This document shows, in pieces, positions 24,358 to 32,687 of a DNA stretch of 64,000 bases (positions within the stretch are counted from its first letter, which is position 1; every line of letters starts with the position of its first letter). The DNA comes from Arenibacter sp040216555 (GTDB lineage: Bacteria > Bacteroidota > Bacteroidia > Flavobacteriales > Flavobacteriaceae), in the NCBI GenBank assembly GCA_040216555.1, contig JAVJOW010000021.1, positions 1 to 64,000 on the forward strand, written 5' to 3'. The notes under the pieces are model-generated. The model searched no databases, was not told where the DNA came from, and saw nothing but the letters and a program-made list of their open reading frames with translations. The position numbers were made by a program, and so were the translations under genes.

Positions 24358-25866
24358 ATGAAAATCTATAAATCAATTTTGGGAATTTTAATATTACTTA
24401 TAACAACTATGGGATGCCAGAAAGATGATGATGGTACCATTTATTTAAGTGATGCCAAACAAATAACAGCCTTCAAAATCTTGAAAACCGAAAACCCTTC
24501 CTTAACACAGGACATAATCGGCACCATTGATCAGGACACCAGAACCATATCCGCCATGGCTACAAATGGTACTGACTTAAATGGTCTTGTCCCCAGTATA
24601 CAAGTATCATCAAAGGCATCCATTAACCCGATGGCAAGTCAAGATTTTGGCAACACTGTAATTTATACGGTTACCGCTGAGGATAAAACTACGGTAGCCT
24701 ATGAAGTAAAGATACAAGTTGCCCAGAATAGCGAAAAGAAAATAACCTATTTCAATTTTGTACCCACCGATAACCCAACATTGACGGCCACTATAGTTTG
24801 TACAATTGACGAAGATTCAAAATTGATTACTGCAACTATTCCCAACAATGTAGACCTGTCCTCCATGACTCCCGAGATTGGGCTGTCTCCTAGGGCCACA
24901 ATAGACCCTACTGGAGTCCAAAATTTCACGGGAAAAGTGAGGTACACTACAACTGCAGAAGACGGTTCAACCAATATTTATGAGGTTCAATTAACCAACC
25001 TCGCTACCAAACAAAAAACTGTTTTGGAAGATATCTTAAGCACAAATCCAGGAAACACTCTAGGTTGGGATTTAAGTACCTCAGATTTAAGTACTTTGGA
25101 GGGTGTGTATACCTGGGAAACTGGAGAAATATATAGGATAGACCTGTCAGGAAAGAACATCAACACAATACCTGTAGCCTTAGGCCAACTTAAGTACTTG
25201 AGCTTCCTTAAACTTTCCGATAACAATATTGAATTTATACCCGAGGAGATAGGATTATTAACCAATTTATCAAGTTTATATGTAGACAACAATATGCTTG
25301 ACTCATTACCGGCTGCACTTTGGACCATTACAGGACTTAGGAATTTGGGGTTAAATAGCAATAATTTAACTTCCCTACCCAATGAAATTGGCTCGCTATC
25401 AAATTTAGGACAGCTTAATATATCAAATAATAATATACAATCAATTCCGGCAACACTTGGGAACCTTGCCCAATTGACCTATTTGAATTTTAGTTCCAAC
25501 AACATTGAAGCCCTGCCCACAGAAATAGGACAACTTTCAAATCTGCAATATTTTTATGCTATGGACAATGAGTTGACCAATCTTCCCGAATCAGTTTGGG
25601 ATTTAGGGAGCATTCAATATTTCTCGATAGGTAGCAACAATTTCTTTACCTTACCCAATGTAGTAGGACAACTTACAGCTTTGATAGAACTAAATATATC
25701 AGACAATAACCTAACAGCCCTTCCCTCTTCCATAGGAGAACTCATTAACCTGGATGAGTTGGATTTGCGCACCAACAGCTTTACCTCAATTCCTCAAGCT
25801 ATTTGTGATCTGGAACCTGACCATGGCACCCTAATTCATAAAGATGAGAGTGTTAGCTGCGAATAA
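24358..25866 (+). CDS. Leucine-rich-repeat lipoprotein with two DUF5018-like domains
   Basis: The product of 502 residues has a lipobox (LITTMGCQKDDD, Cys20). Two tandem domains of about 85 residues follow (about 32-120 and 122-215). Each has the 'I..f...........I.....I.v.vp...dlt.l.P.i..S..a...P' plan of DUF5018-like domains (QITAFKILKTENPSL and KITYFNFVPTDNPTL). Residues about 240-490 hold roughly ten leucine-rich repeats of 23 residues (L.NL..L.ls.N.l..lP..ig), including LTYLNFSSNNIEALPTEIG. This is a surface-anchored binding protein by design; its partner is unknown. It lies between terminators and has its own ECF-type promoter motif. Confidence 0.88.
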   Translation: MKIYKSILGILILLITTMGCQKDDDGTIYLSDAKQITAFKILKTENPSLTQDIIGTIDQDTRTISAMATNGTDLNGLVPSIQVSSKASINPMASQDFGNTVIYTVTAEDKTTVAYEVKIQVAQNSEKKITYFNFVPTDNPTLTATIVCTIDEDSKLITATIPNNVDLSSMTPEIGLSPRATIDPTGVQNFTGKVRYTTTAEDGSTNIYEVQLTNLATKQKTVLEDILSTNPGNTLGWDLSTSDLSTLEGVYTWETGEIYRIDLSGKNINTIPVALGQLKYLSFLKLSDNNIEFIPEEIGLLTNLSSLYVDNNMLDSLPAALWTITGLRNLGLNSNNLTSLPNEIGSLSNLGQLNISNNNIQSIPATLGNLAQLTYLNFSSNNIEALPTEIGQLSNLQYFYAMDNELTNLPESVWDLGSIQYFSIGSNNFFTLPNVVGQLTALIELNISDNNLTALPSSIGELINLDELDLRTNSFTSIPQAICDLEPDHGTLIHKDESVSCE

Positions 25867-25894
25867 TGGAACCTTAAAATTGTTGTAGAGGAAA

Positions 25895-25921
25895 AACCGA
25901 GGTTAACCCTCGGTCTTTTTT
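25895..25921 (+). terminator. Rho-independent terminator
   Basis: The stem ACCGAGG/CCTCGGT has the loop TTAAC and is followed by CTTTTTT, 29 nt after the LRR stop. Sequence and position parallel the terminator at 24263. Confidence 0.85.
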
Positions 25922-25929
25922 GCACTGGT

Positions 25930-25960
25930 GTTAACCTTTTCAACTCAGAATCATAAAAGG
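25930..25960 (+). promoter_or_regulatory. GTTAACCTT-N13-YATWAAA promoter of collagen-like lipoprotein copy 2
   Basis: GTTAACCTT (25930-25938), 13 nt, CATAAAAGG (25952-25960); the ATG is 25 nt downstream. The block 'terminator, TGCACTGGTG, GTTAACCTTTT' here is a diverged copy of the block at 24280-24312. Confidence 0.65.
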
Positions 25961-25985
25961 TAAAAAATCTCTAAAAAAAGAAATT

Positions 25986-26552
25986 ATGAAAACTGCAATG
26001 AAATATTTAGGCTTAGTTATAGCTGTAATGGCCCTTACTTTTAAATCATGCACTAAAGATGGCGAAATAGGCCCAATGGGTCCTGCGGGGCAGAATGGAA
26101 TAAATGGAACCAATGGTGAAGATGGGAATGCGAATGTGCGTGTTTTTAAATATGATATTTCCCAAAGTACGGGAGGCTCGTTTACCCAAGAAATACCGGA
26201 AATTACGGCCGATGTTCTTGAGAATGATTTGATATTGGGATATATAAGAACCAATATTCGAGAAAACAGCCCAATTCCAACAACTAGAGCTCGTATAGGA
26301 GGATTTACTGATGTGGATGTTGCTGTAAATATTGAAATTGGAAAATACAAATTTAGTTTATATAGGGAAAGTAGTTCTACCCTTTTATTACTTCCCAAAG
26401 GATCTTTAGAAGAATTAAAAATTATAATCGCTAAGTCTTCAAATATTTCAGCTAAATCCGGCGAAGAAAACATGCGATCACAACTTAAGAATGCAGATGT
26501 CGACATAAACGATTACCAAGCTGTTATGGATTATTTTGGGCTTGACTATTAG
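25986..26552 (+). CDS. Lipoprotein with short collagen-like Gly-X-Y segment (copy 2)
   Basis: The product of 188 residues is a paralogue of the protein at 23643-24239. The signal peptides are nearly identical (MKTAMKYLGLVIAVMALTF), followed by SCTKDGEIGPMGPAGQNG, a short Gly-rich tract and the tail YQAVMDYFGLDY in place of YEEVMDHFGLDY. The central domains differ strongly, as in a family with conserved export and tail and a variable middle. The conserved tail suggests interaction with a common partner. It has its own copy of the ECF-associated promoter motif and ends at a terminator facing lipB. Confidence 0.75.
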   Translation: MKTAMKYLGLVIAVMALTFKSCTKDGEIGPMGPAGQNGINGTNGEDGNANVRVFKYDISQSTGGSFTQEIPEITADVLENDLILGYIRTNIRENSPIPTTRARIGGFTDVDVAVNIEIGKYKFSLYRESSSTLLLLPKGSLEELKIIIAKSSNISAKSGEENMRSQLKNADVDINDYQAVMDYFGLDY

Positions 26553-26571
26553 GCCTTTTGCTACATAAAAA

Positions 26572-26603
26572 CAAAAAACCGAGGCTTACACCCTGGTTTT
26601 TTG
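26572..26603. terminator. Bidirectional terminator between collagen-like copy 2 and lipB
   Basis: An A-tract, a stem AACCGAGG/CCCTGGTT (with one G-T pair and one mismatch) and a T-tract can work on both strands. It serves the convergent genes and overlaps the last codons of lipB. Confidence 0.65.
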
Positions 26604-27302
26604 TTTTATAATCTCCGCTTCAAATAGTTGGGAGAAATGCTTTAATAATTTTTCCTTCACCTCAATCATCGAGACTTCTTTTCGACCCAATTCAACATTC
26701 AACGAAGTTACCGCTTTGCCTTTGATCCCACAGGGAATCATCATATCAAAATAACCCAGATCGGCATTCACGTTCAATGCAAAACCGTGCATGGTTACCC
26801 ATCGGCTGGCCCGTACCCCCATGGCACAGATCTTTCTGGCAAATGGGGTACCCACATCCAACCAGACCCCTGTTTCCCCTTTGGATCGCTCGGCCTTCAG
26901 CCCATAGTCGGCCAGGGTCAAAATAACCATTTCCTCTAAAAACCTGAGGTATTTATGAATGTCTGTAAAGAAATTATCAAGATCCAGAATAGGGTAACCT
27001 ACAATCTGCCCAGGCCCGTGATAGGTGATGTCCCCGCCCCTATTTATCTTATAGAATTTCGCTCCTTTTTCGGCCAAGACCTGTTCATCCACCAAAAGAT
27101 TTTCCAAATGCCCACTTTTTCCCAAAGTGTACACATGGGGATGCTCTACAAACAAAAAATGATTGGGGGTTTCCAATTGGGTGCCCTCCCTCCTATTCTT
27201 TATTTTTAAGTCCAAAATAGATTGGAACAATTCTTCCTGGTAATCCCAAGTTTCCTTGTAATCTTTATGCCCCAAATCTTCTAAGAGAATCCTTTTGTTC
27301 AT
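26586..27302 (-). CDS. lipB: Octanoyltransferase (lipoate biosynthesis)
   Basis: The product of 238 residues moves octanoyl groups from acyl carrier protein to lipoyl domains of 2-oxoacid dehydrogenases and glycine cleavage protein H, in the cytoplasm. Motifs visible are RGGDITYHGPGQ (88-99), the catalytic lysine in ARKICAMG (Lys157) and the catalytic cysteine in IPCGIKGKAVTSL (Cys191). I chose the ATG at 27302 because the longer TTG start at 27317 lies within the promoter's TATCTTTG element. The ATG is then 4 nt after the promoter, so the mRNA may be leaderless. The C-terminus overlaps the shared terminator. Confidence 0.96.
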   Translation of the reverse strand: MNKRILLEDLGHKDYKETWDYQEELFQSILDLKIKNRREGTQLETPNHFLFVEHPHVYTLGKSGHLENLLVDEQVLAEKGAKFYKINRGGDITYHGPGQIVGYPILDLDNFFTDIHKYLRFLEEMVILTLADYGLKAERSKGETGVWLDVGTPFARKICAMGVRASRWVTMHGFALNVNADLGYFDMMIPCGIKGKAVTSLNVELGRKEVSMIEVKEKLLKHFSQLFEAEIIKQKTRV

Positions 27303-27306
27303 CCTG

Positions 27307-27335
27307 CAAAGATACAAACTCCCTCAATACAGCAA
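27307..27335 (-). promoter_or_regulatory. Consensus promoter of lipB giving a near-leaderless transcript
   Basis: On the minus strand TTG (27335-27333), 18 nt, TATCTTTG (27314-27307): a full match to TTG-N17-23-TAnnTTTG. The lipB ATG begins 4 nt after the element. Confidence 0.65.
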
Positions 27336-27346
27336 ACTGCAAGCTT

Positions 27347-27502
27347 TTAGTTCGGGTTGTTAAGGATGATCAAAGCGGCGATAACACCGGGCACCCACCC
27401 GCATAGGGTAAGGATAAATACGATAATAAAGGAACCGCAACCCTTGCCAATTACGGCCAAGGGTGGGAATATAATGGCCAATAAGACCCTAAAACAGCCC
27501 AT
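27347..27502 (-). CDS. Small Pmp3/YqaE-family membrane peptide
   Basis: From the ATG at 27502 the product has 51 residues and two transmembrane helices (CFRVLLAIIFPPLAVIGKG and SFIIVFILTLCGWVPGVIAAL). The family hallmark 'llaiifPPlav...g....f.inilLtllGyiPGiihA' is clear. Pmp3/YqaE proteins are small hydrophobic membrane peptides linked to membrane potential or salt stress in other organisms. An in-frame extension to 27568 has a charged N-terminus not found in relatives, so I did not use it. The lipB promoter lies just downstream, so the genes are probably transcribed separately. Confidence 0.85.
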   Translation of the reverse strand: MGCFRVLLAIIFPPLAVIGKGCGSFIIVFILTLCGWVPGVIAALIILNNPN

Positions 27503-27655
27503 TCTTTTTTCGATTTTTGATTGATGCCGTCCCTTGGAGGGACAGATATTGTTTTTTTGATTTACCAATAAGACTAAAAAACAGACATTTTGTTACAAGA
27601 AATTGGGAATAATTTGAATAGGCTATTTTGAAAACCATCAATTCTAATTTTTGGA

Positions 27656-27686
27656 TTGATAGATTAACGCAGAGTGCCTATATTTG
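27656..27686 (+). promoter_or_regulatory. Consensus promoter of lysS
   Basis: TTG (27656-27658), 20 nt, TATATTTG (27679-27686), matching the Bacteroidota consensus. It overlaps an alternative upstream GTG start of lysS (27674), which excludes that start. Confidence 0.65.
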
Positions 27687-27706
27687 CAGCCTTAATTTAT
27701 AAGAAT

Positions 27707-29398
27707 ATGCAACTTTCGGAACAAGAAGTAATTAGAAGGGAAAAACTTGGTAAGTTACGGGAATTGGGCATCGACCCCTATCCCGCTGCACTTTATCCAG
27801 TAAATAGCACTTCTAAAAATGCCAAGGAGAATTATGAAGAAGGCAAAAAGGTAGTTCTTTCCGGAAGGCTTATGTCCAGAAGGATACAGGGCAAGGCCTC
27901 CTTTGCGGAACTACAGGACAGCGAAGGCCGTATACAGGTCTATTTCAACAGGGACGAAATTTGTACCGGGGATGACAAGACCTTGTACAATGATGTGTAT
28001 AAGAAATTATTGGACATTGGGGACATTATTGGCATAGAAGGGGAACTTTTCACCACTCAAGTAGGTGAGAAAACCGTAATGGTCAGGAATTTCACCCTAC
28101 TGAGCAAATCTTTACGTCCCCTGCCCTTGCCAAAAGTGGATGCCGACGGAAAAGTCTACGACGAATTTAACGATCCGGAATTGCGCTACCGTCAGCGGTA
28201 TGTGGATTTGGTAGTGAATCCAAGCGTAAAGAAAAATTTTATAAAGCGTACTAAGATCACCAATAGTATCCGTCAGTTTTTTAACGACGCAGGCTATTTG
28301 GAGGTAGAGACCCCAATACTACAACCCATTCCGGGCGGGGCCGCGGCACGTCCGTTTATGACACACCACAACGCATTGAACATCCCTTTGTATCTAAGGG
28401 TGGCCAATGAACTATACCTAAAAAGGTTGATTGTGGGCGGTTTTGATGGAGTTTATGAATTTGCCAAGGATTTTAGAAACGAAGGTATGGATCGCACCCA
28501 TAACCCTGAGTTTACTGTTATGGAACTCTATGTGGCCTACAAGGATTACAATTGGATGATGGACATGACCGAAAAGCTCTTGGAAAAGGTGGCTATCGAT
28601 TCCAACGGCACTTCCAAAGTAACCGTGGGCAAAAATGAAATAGAGTTTAAGGCCCCCTACCCCAGAGTACCCATTTTGGAAGCCATAAAAATCCATACCG
28701 GCTTCGATGTTGCCGGGATGAACGAGGTAGAACTTAGGGAAGTTGCCAAAAAATTAAATATTGAGGTCGATGATAGTATGGGTGTGGGAAAACTTATCGA
28801 TGAAATTTTCGGTGAAAAATGTGAACACCACTATATACAGCCCACTTTTATTACAGATTACCCCAAGGAAATGAGTCCTTTGTGCAAGGAGCACAGGAAC
28901 AATCCGGCATTAACGGAACGTTTTGAACTCATGGTCAACGGAAAGGAATTGGCCAATGCCTATTCCGAGCTGAACGATCCCATTGACCAGCGCGACAGGT
29001 TCGAGGAACAACTTCAGTTATCTGAAAAAGGGGATGATGAAGCCATGTTCATTGATCAAGATTTCCTTAGGGCCCTGGAATACGGAATGCCCCCAACAAG
29101 TGGTATAGGTATCGGCATCGATCGATTGGTAATGTTGATGACCAATAATGCCTCTATACAGGAAGTACTTTTCTTCCCACAAATGAGACCGGAGAAGAAA
29201 CAGGTTGAGCTTAGCGAGGAAGAAAAAGAAATCCTTGCCCTATTAAAACCGGAAGGCAAGGTGGCCTTGGACGAACTTAAGAGCAAAGCAGGTTTAAGTG
29301 GCAAAAAATGGGATAAATCCATGAAGGCCCTTGCCAGCCACGAATTGATCAAAATTGCCACCGAGGGCGACACAAAAGTGGTGCTTCTAAAGAGATAG
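27707..29398 (+). CDS. lysS: Lysyl-tRNA synthetase, class II
   Basis: The product of 563 residues charges tRNA-Lys. The N-terminal OB fold (about 45-150) includes SGRLMSRRIQGKASFAELQD. The class II catalytic core follows: motif 1 near YLEVETPILQPIPGGAAARPF, motif 2 FRNEGMDRTHNPEFTVMELY, motif 3 GIGIGIDRLVML. The final 60 residues (EEEKEILALLKPEGKVALDEL and on) form a winged-helix-like extension beyond the usual 500 residues, which I believe is common in Flavobacteriia. The ATG at 27707 was chosen because the GTG at 27674 lies inside the promoter. Confidence 0.97.
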   Translation: MQLSEQEVIRREKLGKLRELGIDPYPAALYPVNSTSKNAKENYEEGKKVVLSGRLMSRRIQGKASFAELQDSEGRIQVYFNRDEICTGDDKTLYNDVYKKLLDIGDIIGIEGELFTTQVGEKTVMVRNFTLLSKSLRPLPLPKVDADGKVYDEFNDPELRYRQRYVDLVVNPSVKKNFIKRTKITNSIRQFFNDAGYLEVETPILQPIPGGAAARPFMTHHNALNIPLYLRVANELYLKRLIVGGFDGVYEFAKDFRNEGMDRTHNPEFTVMELYVAYKDYNWMMDMTEKLLEKVAIDSNGTSKVTVGKNEIEFKAPYPRVPILEAIKIHTGFDVAGMNEVELREVAKKLNIEVDDSMGVGKLIDEIFGEKCEHHYIQPTFITDYPKEMSPLCKEHRNNPALTERFELMVNGKELANAYSELNDPIDQRDRFEEQLQLSEKGDDEAMFIDQDFLRALEYGMPPTSGIGIGIDRLVMLMTNNASIQEVLFFPQMRPEKKQVELSEEEKEILALLKPEGKVALDELKSKAGLSGKKWDKSMKALASHELIKIATEGDTKVVLLKR

Positions 29399-29430
29399 TC
29401 CCAAAAGGAATTAACAAAATCTACCAACTA

Positions 29431-29475
29431 TTTTAGGCGGTTCTATTAGAAGGATAGAATCGCCTAAAATTTTTA
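29431..29475 (+). terminator. Terminator of lysS
   Basis: A 16-bp stem (29431-29446, TTTTAGGCGGTTCTAT, pairing with ATAGAATCGCCTAAAA) has one G-T pair and a 7-nt loop and is followed by TTTTTAT. Confidence 0.85.
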
Positions 29476-29952
29476 TACCCAAAATCCAGTATCTACTGTG
29501 GTATTTTTTTTGATTGACATTGCCTTTGTAATTTCATACTTTTATAATCGGCAATTTTCTGAAATAAAATTAATTAGGAAGTAATAATCAGTAAAATTCA
29601 TAGAAAATATCTATAAGAATTAGCTATTTGATAACAATTGGAGTTTATTTCTCACATTATTGCCGAAAATATCATCGTTTTATTACCCTAAAAAAGTGAA
29701 ATTTGGATTTACTGGATAATTGAATTTTTAAAAGAAGATGAATATTTAAGAACTAATGTGGGCATATGCTCCAGTATGGAACAAAAAAGTATTGAAAATC
29801 ATCATAATGTTGGTTGCACATAATTCTTATAGGAAGTAATATTATTTCGCCTAGAATAATTAAATTAACTGCTTAGTATTATCTTAACGCAGATAAACAC
29901 AAGAGTAAAGGATTTAAAACCCTTAATACAAAAAAACATTAAAAATATTAGC
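29476..29952. other. AT-rich intergenic region upstream of the cytochrome operon (477 bp)
   Basis: No ORF, tRNA, strong hairpin or TAnnTTTG match was found. The region is AT-rich with no clear repeat. It presumably carries the promoter of the PSCyt operon, but I cannot place it. Confidence 0.5.
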
Positions 29953-32685
29953 ATGAAAAATAAAGCATATTTATTCCTGTTCATTTTGGGGGCACTTGTG
30001 CTTGTAATTTCAGCGTGGATGATGCTTAAACCTTCGGATACCGTAGATTTTAGTGTGGATATAAAACCCATCTTGAACAAGAATTGCATTACCTGCCATG
30101 GTGGAGTTAAAAAAAGTGGTGGTTTTAGTCTTTTATTCGAAGAGGAGGCCTTTGCCAATACCGAATCCGGAGTGCCTGCCATTATCCCCGGCAACGCTGC
30201 CAAAAGTCCATTCATCCAACGGTTAAAGGAAGATGACCCAGAATTAAGAATGCCCTATAAGAAATCGAAACTTTCAAAGGAGGAAATAGAATTATTGACC
30301 AAATGGGTAGATCAAGGTGCCAAATGGGGCAAGCATTGGGCCTATTCTTTACCGGAAAAGGTAGACATTCCGGAAGCCACCCAATCCGCAGGTATTTCTT
30401 CCAATGATTCGGAAGGATTTATCCAAAACAGCATAGACCACTTTATTTTAAGGACCTTGGAAAATAGCGACTTGGAACCTAGTCCTGCAGCAGAGCCAAA
30501 TGTAATAGCCAGAAGACTTTCCATGGACCTTACAGGTCTACCACCGGACGATTCCTTGTTTAATGATTTTACCACAGGAAAGATTACCTATGAAAATATG
30601 GTGGACGAGCTGTTGTCGCAAGATGGGTATGGTGAAAAGTGGGCCAGTTGGTGGTTGGACCAAGCCCGCTATGCCGATACCAAAGGTTATGAAAGTGATA
30701 TGGGAAGGACTATGTGGCAATATCGTGATTGGGTAATAAGGGCCTTCAACAAGGATATGCCCTATGACCAGTTTACCATTGAGCAGTTGGCCGGTGATCT
30801 ATTACCTCAACCATCCGTTGACCAACTCATTGCAACGGCTTTCCATAGAAACACCATGAATAACGGAGAAGGAGGAACAGATGATGAAGAGTTTAGGGTA
30901 GCTGCGGTAGTAGACAGAGTAAATACCACTTTTGAGGTATGGCAGAGTACCACGATAGGCTGCGTACAATGTCATAGTCATACTTATGACCCCTTTAAAA
31001 ATAAAGAGTATTACAATCTCATGGCATTTTTCAACAATTCCAGGGATGAAGATACTTCTGAAGATGAACCTACTCTAAAATTTTATACTCCAGACCAAAA
31101 AAAGGAGATAAAAAAGATAGTAGATTGGATTTCCAATCACGGAAGTTCCCAAATTGCCGAAAAATATCAGAACTTCCTCACCTACACCGAACCAATTTAC
31201 CATTCGCATTTAATAAAAAAATTCGAAAATGGTAACGTAGAAGGAAGGCTTTCTTTAAGGGATAATGGATTCTGTTTTTTAAATAATGTATATACTCAAG
31301 GTGCGGGGTATATGTATTTAAAATATTCTTCAGGAATAGACGGCACGACTATGACGATAAGAAAGGATAATGCCGATGGAGAAATTCTATCCCAGTTTGT
31401 CATCAACAAAACTTCTGGCACCTTAGTACGAAAAGTTCCCTTTAAAAAAACAAACGAAAAGCTAAACCTTTATATCGAAACGGATAACAATAGTGTCTCA
31501 CCTAAATCTGCCTTGGGATATTTTACATGGTTTGCCTTTCTTCCCGATATGCCTGATGATCCGATAGCCGAGTATTCTACTATTGAAGATAACTTATTAA
31601 AATTATTAAATACTGATACAGCCTCCTTACCTATCATGGTTGAAAACCCGGACTATAGAAACCGGATCACCCAAGTTTTTGAGCGGGGCAGTTGGCTTAT
31701 GAAAACCGATACAGTACAACCAGGAACTCCCAAAAGCCTAAACGCTTGGAACGATGCCTGGCCAAAAAATAGGTTGGGACTCTCAAGATGGCTTGTTAGT
31801 AAGGAGAACCCGCTAACGGCTCGGACTTTGGTCAACAAGGTTTGGCAGCAAATTTATGGACGGGGCATAGTAGCTTCCTTGGAAGATATGGGCTCGCAAT
31901 CCGATCCGCCTTCCCATCCAGAATTATTCGATTGGCTGGCTTTAAGATTTATGAACGAGCACAATTGGAGTATAAAAGCCTTGGTAAAAGATATTGTGAT
32001 GTCCGGCACCTACAGACAAAGTTCCAAAAACAACGCCAAATTATACAATTTGGATCCTGAAAACCGACTCTATGCCCGCGGTCCCAGAATTCGTTTGAGT
32101 GCAGAACAAATTCGCGATCAGGCCCTGGCCGTGTCGGGGCTACTGAGTACCAAAATGTACGGCCCTAGTGTTATGCCGCCACAACCTGATGGCATTTGGC
32201 AAACGGTATATAATGGTGGTAATTGGGTGGAAAGCCAAGGGGAGGACAAGTACAGGAAAGCCGTTTACACTTATTTAAAAAGGACCAGCCCCTACCCTTC
32301 TTTCCTGACTTTTGATGCCGGAAGTAGGGAAGTATCAACGGTGCGCAGAACGGTAACAAATACGCCTTTACAGGCCTTGGTTACCCTTAATGACCCAGTA
32401 TATCTGGAAACTGCCTATCATTTGGCCAAATTTATGGACCAAAGCAATAATGTGGACGAAAACATACGGGAAGGGTACAGGAAGGCTGTTTTGGCAGATA
32501 TTACTGAGGAAAAACTAAATGTCCTAAAGGAACTTTATAACAGCTCCCTTTCCGATTTCAAGGAAAAACCAAATAACATTAAGGAATTTATTCCTTTTGA
32601 AACCGATACAGATGCCAATATAGCAGCATTGACCGTGGTGGCCAATGCCATCATGAACTTGGATGAGTTTTTAACAAAATCATAG
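29953..32685 (+). CDS. Planctomycete-type cytochrome c protein (PSCyt1-PSCyt2-PSD1)
   Basis: The product of 910 residues has an N-terminal signal or anchor helix (6-25). PSCyt1 (about 35-120) has a heme c site Cys45-x-x-Cys48-His49 and a likely axial Met100. PSCyt2/DUF1549 (about 155-365) contains a second CxxCH (CVQCH, 337-341). A middle insert (about 395-560) is beta-rich and may bind carbohydrate. PSD1/DUF1553 (about 600-850) includes NPLTARTLVNKVWQQIYGRG and RLSAEQIRDQALAVSGLL. This domain set is best known from Planctomycetes and marine Bacteroidota. The reaction is unknown; an extracytoplasmic redox role is inferred from two heme sites. The DUF1501 gene follows after 2 nt. Confidence 0.9.
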   Translation: MKNKAYLFLFILGALVLVISAWMMLKPSDTVDFSVDIKPILNKNCITCHGGVKKSGGFSLLFEEEAFANTESGVPAIIPGNAAKSPFIQRLKEDDPELRMPYKKSKLSKEEIELLTKWVDQGAKWGKHWAYSLPEKVDIPEATQSAGISSNDSEGFIQNSIDHFILRTLENSDLEPSPAAEPNVIARRLSMDLTGLPPDDSLFNDFTTGKITYENMVDELLSQDGYGEKWASWWLDQARYADTKGYESDMGRTMWQYRDWVIRAFNKDMPYDQFTIEQLAGDLLPQPSVDQLIATAFHRNTMNNGEGGTDDEEFRVAAVVDRVNTTFEVWQSTTIGCVQCHSHTYDPFKNKEYYNLMAFFNNSRDEDTSEDEPTLKFYTPDQKKEIKKIVDWISNHGSSQIAEKYQNFLTYTEPIYHSHLIKKFENGNVEGRLSLRDNGFCFLNNVYTQGAGYMYLKYSSGIDGTTMTIRKDNADGEILSQFVINKTSGTLVRKVPFKKTNEKLNLYIETDNNSVSPKSALGYFTWFAFLPDMPDDPIAEYSTIEDNLLKLLNTDTASLPIMVENPDYRNRITQVFERGSWLMKTDTVQPGTPKSLNAWNDAWPKNRLGLSRWLVSKENPLTARTLVNKVWQQIYGRGIVASLEDMGSQSDPPSHPELFDWLALRFMNEHNWSIKALVKDIVMSGTYRQSSKNNAKLYNLDPENRLYARGPRIRLSAEQIRDQALAVSGLLSTKMYGPSVMPPQPDGIWQTVYNGGNWVESQGEDKYRKAVYTYLKRTSPYPSFLTFDAGSREVSTVRRTVTNTPLQALVTLNDPVYLETAYHLAKFMDQSNNVDENIREGYRKAVLADITEEKLNVLKELYNSSLSDFKEKPNNIKEFIPFETDTDANIAALTVVANAIMNLDEFLTKS

Positions 32686-32687
32686 TT

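Noticed and set aside
27503..27568. Longer start of the Pmp3-type peptide
   Set aside because: The extra 22 residues are charged and absent from the family, which begins at the first hydrophobic helix.
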